This document shows, in pieces, positions 27,589 through 35,600 of a stretch of 64,000 bases of DNA. Source of the DNA: Neopusillimonas maritima (lineage in GTDB: Bacteria; Pseudomonadota; Gammaproteobacteria; Burkholderiales; Burkholderiaceae_B). The stretch's first letter is position 1. Each line of letters opens with the position of its first letter. A program made the translations under genes and the position numbers. The stretch lies in the NCBI RefSeq assembly GCF_003576595.1, contig NZ_NQOU01000001.1, positions 684,337 to 748,336 of the forward strand. The letters are read 5' to 3'. A model generated the notes under the pieces. That model did no database searches and was not told where the DNA came from. It worked only from the letters and a program-made list of their open reading frames with translations.

Positions 27589-28389
27589 GTGAGCGACTCT
27601 TCCTCAAAACCCGATCTCAGCGCGCTCGACTTCAAAAGCGCAACACTGTATGCCATTCGTGTGGTGCTACACAGTGCCGACCTCAACGCGCTCACTAACG
27701 CGCTGGATCAGCGCATGAAAGACGCCGGCGCATTTTTTGAAAATGAAGCGATTGTCATCGATGCAACGGCACTAACGGAAAACATTAACTGGAAGGCACT
27801 GCTGAAAGCCCTTCGGACGCACAAACTCTCGCCAATCGGCGTGATGGCCAACGACAAAAACCTGGAATCGGCGCTACGTGAAGGCTTAACGGCTGTCGAC
27901 TTGTCGAATGCGCCCTCCAAAAATGTTGCGTCGGCAAACACGAGCCAGAACGCAACTTCCGATACCACGCAAACCATCGACTCAACTGCCGGGAAAGCGG
28001 ATACCGTTCCGACCACCTCGACACCCAAAGAAAATATCGAACCCGCGTCCACCACCATGGTGGTAGACCGCCCCTTGAGATCGGGCCAGCGCATTTACGC
28101 AAAAGGCGGCGATCTCATTGTGGTGGGCATGGTAAGCCAAGGTGCGGAAGTTATTGCCGACGGCAATATCCATGTGTACGGCCCCCTAAGAGGCAAGGCC
28201 ATGGCCGGTGCCCGTGGCGATACCAACGCACGAATTTTCGCCACACAGCTCGACCCCGAACTCCTGGCGGTAGCCGGAGTGTACCGGGTCATTGAGGCCG
28301 AACTGGAAGCCGGCATTCGCAACAAGCCGGCCATCGTTCAGTTGCAAAACGATAAGCTGGATATTTTGCCGCTGGATTCAAAAGGCTAA
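27589..28389 (+). CDS. minC: Septum site-determining protein MinC
   Basis: 266 residues from GTG 27589, slightly longer than E. coli MinC (231) because the linker between domains (about residues 105-150) is expanded with Ser/Thr/Asn/Ala-rich sequence. The N-terminal FtsZ-antagonist domain starts near residue 10; the C-terminal beta-helix that binds MinD carries [17 protein letters not shown], a [24 protein letters not shown] block and a final LELxAGIY-like RVIEAE region. MinC blocks Z-ring assembly at the cell poles. minD begins 78 bases downstream. Confidence 0.95.
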   Translation: MSDSSSKPDLSALDFKSATLYAIRVVLHSADLNALTNALDQRMKDAGAFFENEAIVIDATALTENINWKALLKALRTHKLSPIGVMANDKNLESALREGLTAVDLSNAPSKNVASANTSQNATSDTTQTIDSTAGKADTVPTTSTPKENIEPASTTMVVDRPLRSGQRIYAKGGDLIVVGMVSQGAEVIADGNIHVYGPLRGKAMAGARGDTNARIFATQLDPELLAVAGVYRVIEAELEAGIRNKPAIVQLQNDKLDILPLDSKG

Positions 28390-28467
28390 ACCCGGTTACC
28401 TTTTTATAGCTGTTTTGCTATACGATTACGTGATTTACTCTCTCCAACATAAAGGAAAAATATCGTC

Positions 28468-29283
28468 ATGGCGCGAATTGTTGTAGTGACATCCGGCAAA
28501 GGCGGTGTGGGCAAGACAACCACCAGTGCCAGCTTCTCCTCCGGCCTGGCCATGCGCGGGTTTAAAACCGTCGTTATCGACTTCGACGTCGGCCTTCGAA
28601 ACCTTGACTTGATCATGGGTTGCGAACGACGGGTTGTCTATGATTTCGTCAATGTTATTCAAGGCGAAGCGACACTGAAACAGGCCCTCATCCGCGACAA
28701 GCAAATTGAAAATCTTTACATTTTGCCCGCATCCCAAACGCGCGACAAAGATGCTTTAACCCGCGAAGGCGTCGAAAAAACCCTGAACGAGCTTAAGCAT
28801 ATGGGCTTCGAATACATTGTGTGCGACTCCCCCGCAGGCATTGAAACAGGCGCGCTTATGGCCTCGTATTTCGCCGACGATGCGCTCGTCGTCACCAACC
28901 CGGAAGTCTCATCGGTCCGTGACTCCGACCGAATTTTGGGCATCCTTTCATCCAAATCGCATCGCGCCATCCATAGCGAAGAACCTATTAAAGAATACCT
29001 GTTGCTAACGCGTTACAACCCAAAACGCGTTTCAGATGGAGAAATGCTGTCTTTGCAAGACATCGAAGATATTCTGCGCATTAAGCTTTTAGGGGTCGTG
29101 CCTGAGTCGGAATCAGTCTTGCAGGCGTCAAATCAAGGCATACCGGCCATTCATGTTCGTGGTAGCGACGTTTCTGAAGCTTACCAAGACGTCGTGGCAC
29201 GTTATTTAGGCGAAGAACGTCCGTTACGCTTTACTGACTATGAAAAACCCGGCCTGCTCAAGCGTCTGTTCGGGGGTAAGTAA
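28468..29283 (+). CDS. minD: Septum site-determining ATPase MinD
   Basis: 271 residues. The deviant Walker A KGGVGKTT is near residue 11, then [18 protein letters not shown] (near 38-55), the Walker B region VCDSPAGIE near 120, and the C-terminal amphipathic membrane helix GLLKRLFGG. MinD oscillates between membrane-bound ATP and cytoplasmic ADP forms and recruits MinC. minE follows after one base. Confidence 0.98.
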   Translation: MARIVVVTSGKGGVGKTTTSASFSSGLAMRGFKTVVIDFDVGLRNLDLIMGCERRVVYDFVNVIQGEATLKQALIRDKQIENLYILPASQTRDKDALTREGVEKTLNELKHMGFEYIVCDSPAGIETGALMASYFADDALVVTNPEVSSVRDSDRILGILSSKSHRAIHSEEPIKEYLLLTRYNPKRVSDGEMLSLQDIEDILRIKLLGVVPESESVLQASNQGIPAIHVRGSDVSEAYQDVVARYLGEERPLRFTDYEKPGLLKRLFGGK

Positions 29284-29284
29284 T

Positions 29285-29554
29285 ATGTCGTTTCTTTCAT
29301 TTTTATTAGGGCAGAAAAAAACCTCGGCCAGTGTCGCCAAAGACCGCTTGCAACTCATACTTATTAATGAGCGCGGCGGAAACAGCGCCGCCCCGGACTT
29401 TCTGCCCGAACTGCAAAAAGAATTGGTGGACGTCATCTCCAAATATGTGAAAATTCAGCCCGACGACATCAAGGTCAACCTCGATCGCCACGACTCACTG
29501 GAAGTCCTTGAGGTAAAAATCGAAATGCCTCAAGTAGACAACCGGCGCACCTAA
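29285..29554 (+). CDS. minE: Cell division topological specificity factor MinE
   Basis: 89 residues from ATG 29285, two bases after the minD stop. The N-terminal membrane-targeting helix SFLSFLLG, the MinD-binding stretch around residues 20-32 ([13 protein letters not shown]), and the topological-specificity domain with [19 protein letters not shown] are all recognisable. MinE stimulates the MinD ATPase and drives pole-to-pole oscillation. It ends the minCDE operon, directly before a strong bidirectional terminator at 29586-29627. Confidence 0.97.
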   Translation: MSFLSFLLGQKKTSASVAKDRLQLILINERGGNSAAPDFLPELQKELVDVISKYVKIQPDDIKVNLDRHDSLEVLEVKIEMPQVDNRRT

Positions 29555-29585
29555 CCCTCAACCGGGAAGTGCGTAAAAAATGTGA

Positions 29586-29627
29586 AGTAAAACGGCCCCT
29601 GCATTTGTGTGCAGGGGCCGTTTTACT
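29586..29627. terminator. Bidirectional rho-independent terminator after minE
   Basis: An 18-base perfect stem (29586-29603 paired with 29610-29627) with a 6-base loop, GC-rich in the middle and flanked by A and T tracts on the two arms, so it can stop transcription from minE (plus) and from the lipoprotein gene (minus). It lies in the 100-base gap between the two convergent genes. Confidence 0.9.
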
Positions 29628-29655
29628 AAGTTAACGGTGTGATGCGAGATAACGA

Positions 29656-29886
29656 TTAATCGTTGTGCTTGCCGATTTGGTCACCAACTACACCACCAAT
29701 TGCGGCACCACCAACCGTACCCAATACACCACCACCGGTTACGGCAGCACCAACCACGCCACCGACACCTGCCCCGGTAACGGCGGCTTTTTCACGACCG
29801 GTCATGCTGTCCCAAGTTGAACAGCCGGCCATCGCCCCGGCAAAAACCATAACTGCAGCCAGTTTGCTGAATTTCTTGTATTGCAT
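29656..29886 (-). CDS. Small glycine-zipper lipoprotein
   Basis: 76 residues from ATG 29886, preceded by GGAGGGATCC. The frame extends further upstream, but that part is not family-like and the Shine-Dalgarno sequence decides the start. A lipoprotein signal peptide (MQYKKFSKL, hydrophobic core, lipobox AMAGC) is followed by a Gly/Ala/Val-rich zipper with repeated GAGVGGVVGAA-type units ending in GDQIGKHN. Such proteins (OsmB/17 kDa-antigen-like) are outer-membrane-associated and often stress-induced; the function is not established. Its 3' end faces the terminator after minE. Confidence 0.85.
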   Translation of the reverse strand: MQYKKFSKLAAVMVFAGAMAGCSTWDSMTGREKAAVTGAGVGGVVGAAVTGGGVLGTVGGAAIGGVVGDQIGKHND

Positions 29887-30040
29887 GGATCCCTCCGATT
29901 TTTGAATAACAAACGCAAATGCGATGAGTTCAGATTGCCAAAATATGGCCATGGACGTTGTTAAGAGACGCAAATAATGTATCTTAATATAAACAAACCC
30001 ACCATGAAAAACGTATTTTAGACACGCATTTTGTAACAAC

Positions 30041-31714
30041 TCACTTAAGCGATTTGTAGCGTATGCGCTTGGGCTTTGCGCCTTCTTCACCCAATCGACG
30101 ACGCTTATCTTCTTCATATTCCTGATAATTGCCATCGAAGAAGACCACTTGCGAATCACCTTCGAATGCCAGAATATGCGTGGCAATGCGATCGAGAAAC
30201 CACCGGTCGTGGCTAATTACCATGACCGTACCGGCGAACTCAAGCAGGGCGTCCTCAAGCGCACGCAGCGTTTCAACATCCAGGTCATTGGACGGCTCGT
30301 CGAGCAGCAATACGTTACCACCGGCAATGAGCGTTTTTGCCAAATGGAAGCGGCCGCGCTCACCACCCGACAAATTCCCAACGTGTTTATTCTGATCACC
30401 GCCACGGAAATTAAAACGCCCCAGATAAGCACGTGACGACATTTCAAACTTGCCCACGTTGATCAAGTCTGCACCGTCCGACAGCGCATCAAATACCGTT
30501 TTATCATCGGGTAACGCATCGCGCGATTGATCTACATGGGAAATCTTCACTGTTTGCCCAATTTTCACGGCACCCGAATCGGGTTGTTCACCCCCACTAA
30601 TCATGCGGAACAGGGTCGACTTACCTGCTCCATTGGGCCCGATAATGCCGACAATTGCACCGGCCGGGACCTTGAAGCTTACGTTGTCAATGAGCAACCG
30701 GTCGCCAAACGCCTTGGTAACGCCATCGAACTCAATTACCTCGTTCCCCAGGCGCTCGGCAACGGGAATAAATATTTCCTGGGTTTCGTTGCGCTTCTGG
30801 TATTCATGGGATGACAGCTCTTCAAATCGTGCCAAACGCGCTTTGGCTTTTGCCTGGCGCCCTTTCGGGTTTTGTCGCACCCACTCCAGTTCCTTCTTGA
30901 TGGTGCGCTGGCGTGCCGACTCAGAAGCTTCCTCCTGCTGTAAGCGCGCATCTTTTTGCTCAAGCCACGAACTGTAGTTCCCTTTCCAGGGAATGCCATG
31001 CCCGCGGTCGAGTTCCAGAATCCACTCAGCCGCATTGTCGAGGAAATAACGGTCGTGTGTGACCGCCACCACCGTACCCGGGAATTTGCGCAAGAACACC
31101 TCAAGCCACTCAACACTTTCCGCATCCAGGTGGTTGGTGGGCTCATCCAGCAAAAGCATATCGGGCTTGGACAACAAAAGACGACACAACGCCACCCGAC
31201 GCTTTTCACCACCCGAGAGCTTATCCACCTGTGCATCCCAGGCGGGGATACGCAATGCATCTGCCGCTATTTCCATCTGGGTTTCGATATCGTCTGAACC
31301 ACTGGACGCAGCTGCCGCAATGACCGCCTCTAGCTCCGCCTGCTCGGCAGCCAATGCGTCGAAGTCGGCGTCGGGCTCGGCGTAGGCGGCATACACCTCA
31401 TCCAACCGCTTGCGCGCTTCAAAGACCTCGCCAATCCCTTCCTCCACCGCTTGCCTGACACTATGTTCAGGATTGAGCTGAGGCTCCTGAGGTAAATACC
31501 CTACTTTAATACCCGGCATGGGGATGGCTTCCCCTTCAATCTCTTTATCCACACCTGCCATGATTTTCAGCAGAGTGGATTTACCTGCGCCATTCAAACC
31601 CAGTACGCCAATTTTGGCACCTGGAAAAAATGACAGGGAAATATCACGCAAAATCTGTTTCTTCGGGGGCACAATTTTGCCGACCCGATTCATGGTGTAA
31701 ACGTATTGAGCCAT
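30041..31714 (-). CDS. ettA: Energy-dependent translational throttle protein EttA (ABC-F)
   Basis: 557 residues with two ABC ATPase domains and no membrane segments. The start is MAQYVYTMNRVGKIVPPKK, typical of EttA. Domain 1 has GLNGAGKSTLLK near residue 40, LSGGEKRRVALCR near 166 and LLLDEPTNHLD near 187. The linker (about 240-320) is charged, as in ABC-F proteins. Domain 2 has GPNGAGKSTLF near 358, LSGGERGRFHLAK near 446 and LLLDEPSNDLD near 468. EttA binds the ribosomal E site and gates the first peptide bond according to the ATP/ADP ratio. The gene is preceded by a 151-base gap that holds no obvious signal I could assign. Confidence 0.95.
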   Translation of the reverse strand: MAQYVYTMNRVGKIVPPKKQILRDISLSFFPGAKIGVLGLNGAGKSTLLKIMAGVDKEIEGEAIPMPGIKVGYLPQEPQLNPEHSVRQAVEEGIGEVFEARKRLDEVYAAYAEPDADFDALAAEQAELEAVIAAAASSGSDDIETQMEIAADALRIPAWDAQVDKLSGGEKRRVALCRLLLSKPDMLLLDEPTNHLDAESVEWLEVFLRKFPGTVVAVTHDRYFLDNAAEWILELDRGHGIPWKGNYSSWLEQKDARLQQEEASESARQRTIKKELEWVRQNPKGRQAKAKARLARFEELSSHEYQKRNETQEIFIPVAERLGNEVIEFDGVTKAFGDRLLIDNVSFKVPAGAIVGIIGPNGAGKSTLFRMISGGEQPDSGAVKIGQTVKISHVDQSRDALPDDKTVFDALSDGADLINVGKFEMSSRAYLGRFNFRGGDQNKHVGNLSGGERGRFHLAKTLIAGGNVLLLDEPSNDLDVETLRALEDALLEFAGTVMVISHDRWFLDRIATHILAFEGDSQVVFFDGNYQEYEEDKRRRLGEEGAKPKRIRYKSLK

Positions 31715-31865
31715 ACCTTGAATTCAAAAAGACGTTAAATAACAAACCTCGATTGTAGGCCGTTACGAAAAATAAAGCCGCGCCCATGACAGAAGCAGGC
31801 CGCGCTTGTTAAGACATGCGAATCAACTAGAATAAAGCTTTGTAATCGAAACACAGGTTATTGCT

Positions 31866-32360
31866 ATGACATCCAGCGCGCCGGCGCCCCTTGTTTTTAC
31901 CCAGGAAGAGCTCGACAAACTCGGCCGCACAGCCGACGCGCTGAGTGCCTATATTGGCAAACCCGTGCTTGCTGAACTTATTGACGCGCAAGAAACCGGC
32001 TTTGAATGGGTAATTTTCGGGATCCCACTGGGGAAGGACGAAACCGATAAAGACGGTGTCAATGTTGCCATTGGTGGAAAAAAAACGCGTATTTTGGGTA
32101 ATAAGGGCGGGTTAACCGTCGGCAAAAACGATATCTACGAATGCGAATTCTTATGGGCCATTCAATTATCCGACCTCGAAGGCATCCGCTTTATTAAAGT
32201 GGATCATGAGGGCGAGGAGATAGCCTGGAGCCTGGAAATAGAGGGGGTACTGCCCTTTCAGTTAGACGAACCAGAACCTGCCCCCGACGACGATGAAGAC
32301 GATGACGCCCAAGACGACGCCTTCCATGTTCAACCTGATGACCCGAAAAAATTACACTAA
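31866..32360 (+). CDS. Conserved acidic protein of unknown function
   Basis: 164 residues. I do not recognise the family. No signal peptide or membrane segment. The body (about 8-135) looks like a folded alpha/beta domain with a helix near 10-30 and strands around VNVAIGG and GIRFIKVDHEGEE; the C-terminal 30 residues are a dense Asp/Glu/Pro tail (for example DDDEDDDAQDD). It is monocistronic, ending in a terminator at 32384-32418 that it shares with the minus-strand small ORF. The acidic tail suggests a basic binding partner or nucleic-acid mimicry, but that is speculation. Confidence 0.75.
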   Translation: MTSSAPAPLVFTQEELDKLGRTADALSAYIGKPVLAELIDAQETGFEWVIFGIPLGKDETDKDGVNVAIGGKKTRILGNKGGLTVGKNDIYECEFLWAIQLSDLEGIRFIKVDHEGEEIAWSLEIEGVLPFQLDEPEPAPDDDEDDDAQDDAFHVQPDDPKKLH

Positions 32361-32383
32361 CCAGGTTGGGCCGATAGCCAAAC

Positions 32384-32418
32384 AAAAAGCCCGAAGCGAC
32401 GAACACTTCGGGCTTTTT
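32384..32418. terminator. Bidirectional terminator between two convergent genes
   Basis: A 13-base perfect stem: 32384-32396 (AAAAAGCCCGAAG) with 32406-32418, loop of 9 bases, and A/T tracts at both ends. It serves the acidic protein gene on the plus strand and the 42-residue ORF on the minus strand. Confidence 0.88.
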
Positions 32419-32434
32419 AACAAACCTGAACGAA

Positions 32435-32563
32435 TCAGGCCCGTTTTACTTTTTCCAGCATTTTGAACACACCTTTGGGCGAGCGCACAAAAAGACGCTT
32501 AAATGCTTTACCCAGGCAACGACGCTCAATGGTGTTACGACGGTTACGCTTGATTTCAGCCAT
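32435..32563 (-). CDS. 42-residue highly basic small protein
   Basis: A short ORF with ATG at 32563 and TGA at 32437-32435. It begins MAEIKRNRRNTIERRC and ends MLEKVKRA; by my count 15 of 42 residues are Lys or Arg and three are Glu, giving a net charge near +12. It has a plausible Shine-Dalgarno (GGAGAATGTC), a promoter at 32593-32622, and a terminator at 32384-32418, so the gene unit is complete. I do not recognise the family. It is not L36. Such a charge suggests RNA or ribosome binding, which is inference. Confidence 0.72.
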   Translation of the reverse strand: MAEIKRNRRNTIERRCLGKAFKRLFVRSPKGVFKMLEKVKRA

Positions 32564-32592
32564 GACATTCTCCGAACTATATTTAACCCACT

Positions 32593-32622
32593 ATTCTACC
32601 GTAAACTCCACGTTCAACTCAA
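32593..32622 (-). promoter_or_regulatory. Promoter of the 42-residue ORF
   Basis: On the minus strand TTGAGT (32617-32622), an 18-base spacer and TAGAAT (32593-32598). It gives a leader of about 25 bases to the ATG at 32563. The region up to the divergent uvrA-like start at 32643 is only 79 bases, so the two promoters must overlap. Confidence 0.55.
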
Positions 32623-32642
32623 TTCGTCTGCTGTAACCTCCC

Positions 32643-35600
32643 ATGAACGCTCCTATCCGCATATTCGGCGCACGCCAAAACAACCTTAAAAACCTTGATG
32701 TCACCATTCAGAACGGCGAACTGCTGGTTCTTACCGGGGTGTCGGGCTCGGGCAAAAGCTCTTTGGCATTCGATACGCTTTACGCTGAAGGCCAGCGGCG
32801 TTATGTGGAAACTTTTTCACCCTACGCGCGCCAGTTTCTTGACCGCATGGATAAACCTCAGGTTGACCGCATTGAAGGCATTTTGCCGGCCATCGCCATC
32901 GACCAGGTCAATCCGGTGCGCAACTCGCGCAGCACCGTCGGCACCATGACGGAGTTAAACGACCACATCAAGCTGCTCTTTGCACGTATGGGCCGTTTGT
33001 TTTGCCGCTGTTGCGGCCAGGAGGTGCGGCGCGACGACCCGCGTTCCATCCAGCAAGCGCTGGCTGAGCGCACCCGTGACCACGATCCGCGTCTGATCAT
33101 CACCTTTCCCGTTTCAGTCCCTGCGTCGTTCAGCGAGGAAGAAATTCGCGGGTTCCTGGAACAACAAGGCTATACCCGTATTCACCGCCAGGAAACCGTC
33201 ACATTCAACGACAATAACGCAGCCGCCGCAGGCAAAAAATCCAAAACCAAGGCCGGCAAGAAGATCACAACCGAAACGCAACCGCGTTTGCAATTACACG
33301 TCGTACAAGACCGCTTTCGTTTCGGCAATGCGGAAAGCAGCCGCGTCATGGAGGCCCTGGATACCGCCCTTAAACAGGGCGCAGGATACATCACCATTTA
33401 TGCCTCCGACGGCCCGGATGAACCGGAAACAGCGTGGCGCTTCAGCAACCGGTTGCATTGTGCACAATGCAACATTGATTACGCGCGCCCATTGCCCAGC
33501 ACTTTCTCATTCAACTCGCCGTTAGGCGCGTGCGAGCATTGTCGTGGGTTTGGCCGCGTCATGGGGATCGATTTCGGCCTGGTCGTGCCGGACGAAACCA
33601 AAACGCTGCGGGAAGGCGCCATTAAACCGTGGCAAACCAATAGCTACAAGGAATGCCAGCAAGAATTACAACGTTATGCACCGTCCGCCAACGTGCGCCT
33701 TGACACCCCATGGCGCGATCTAACCGAAGCCGAGCAGCATTGGGTCATTCATGGCGACCCGAACTGGAAAGGCGGTCCAAAAGCCTGGCAAACACAGTGG
33801 TATGGCGCTCAGCGCTTTTTTGATTGGCTGGAGACCAAAGCCTACAAAATGCACGTGCGCGTTTTGTTGTCGAAATATCGCAGCTACACCCCCTGCCCCC
33901 ATTGCGGCGGTGCGCGGCTAAAGCCGGACGCCACGCTTTGGCGCCTGGGTCAACATGTCGTTCCCGCATCCCGCACGACACCCCGTTTCATGCCGGTTCA
34001 TGCCGAATGGACGCAGGCGCAACTGGATGCGCTGCCCGGCCTCGGTGTGCACGACCTCATGCAGCTACCTATCGATCAGGTTAAAGGCTTTTTTGCTGAG
34101 CTCAGTTTTGGGTCGGCGCTCGATGCAGCACTTGATCTACTGTTGAATGAGGTCAGGGCTCGCCTGAACTTTCTGTGTGATGTCGGGCTGGGCTATTTAT
34201 CGCTCGACCGACAAAGCCGCACACTTTCAGGCGGTGAGGTTCAACGCATCAACCTCACCACCGCGCTGGGCACTTCTTTGGTCAATACCCTGTTTGTTCT
34301 GGACGAGCCTTCTATTGGTCTTCACCCCCGCGACATGCATCGCATTGTGGAAGTCATGCAGCGTTTGCGTGACAACGGCAACACCCTGGTTGTGGTGGAG
34401 CACGACCCGCAGGTCATGGTGGCCGCCGACCGTATTATTGATATCGGCCCGGGGCCGGGAGAACGCGGCGGGCAAATTATTTTTGACGGCAACCCGGATG
34501 AGCTGCGTCGTGCCGATACGCTAACGGGTAACTATCTGGGCAATCGGTTGCGTGTGGAAGCCCCTCGCCCAATGACAGTGCAAGCGGGCACACCTAAACT
34601 TTTACTGGAAGGTGTAACGGCCAACAACCTCAAGAATGTGTCTGTTTCCATTCCGCTTGGCCGCCTGGTTTGCCTTACCGGAGTATCAGGCTCGGGCAAA
34701 TCGACATTGGTGCAAGACGTACTGTACCCAGCCTTGCTGAAGCAAAAAGGCAAACCCACCGAAGCGCCCGGCCCCTTCACTCATTTACTGGGTGCGGAAC
34801 TGATTGCCGACGTGATCATGGTGGATCAAAGCCCCATCGGAAAGACAGCACGATCCAACCCCGCCAGTTACGTGGGGGCGTTCGACGCCATTCGCAAACT
34901 GTTTTCCCAGGCACCCTTGGCCAAAGAACGCGGCTACACGGCCGGCACATTCAGCTTCAACAACGGCGATGGTCGTTGCCCCACTTGCGGCGGTACCGGC
35001 TTCGAACACGTGGAAATGCAGTTCCTGTCGGATGTGTATTTGCGATGCCCGGATTGCGACGGCAAACGTTATCGGCCGGAAGTATTGGAAGTACGCGTAG
35101 AACATCTAGGCCGCAACGCGACAATCGACCAAGTGCTGGAGATGACGGTTAACGAAGCGCTAAGCTTCTTTTCGGGCCTGCGCGATGTGCAAACCGGCCT
35201 GGCACCGCTGGCCGACGTTGGACTTGAGTATGTGCGGCTGGGCCAACCCGTACCGACACTCTCGGGCGGCGAAGCACAACGGTTAAAACTGGCCGGCCAT
35301 CTTGCCGCAGCCTCGCGCAGTACCCTTTCGAGTGCCAAGGTTGCCAAGCGCGGCAATTTGTTCTTATTCGACGAGCCCACCACCGGCTTGCACTTCGACG
35401 ACGTGGCCCGACTCATGCGCGCGTTCCGCAAATTGCTTGCGGCCGGCCATTCTTTACTAATCATTGAACACAACCTGGATGTTGTGCGCGCAGCAGACTG
35501 GGTGCTCGACCTGGGGCCGGACGGTGGAGAACGCGGTGGCGAACTGATTGCCGCCGGTACGCCCAACGACATTATGCAAAACGAGCGTTCTTATACAGGC

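Noticed and set aside
29887-30186. Upstream extension of the glycine-zipper lipoprotein frame by 100 codons
   Set aside because: The ATG at 29886 has a perfect Shine-Dalgarno and starts a classical lipoprotein signal; the extension is not family-like.
31740-31840. GC-rich repeats near the start of ettA
   Set aside because: The two similar segments are direct-like rather than inverted and form no convincing stem, so no terminator or operator was called.
32435-32563. Ribosomal protein L36 (rpmJ) for the small basic ORF
   Set aside because: The sequence lacks the zinc-binding Cys/His set and the MKVRASVK start of L36.
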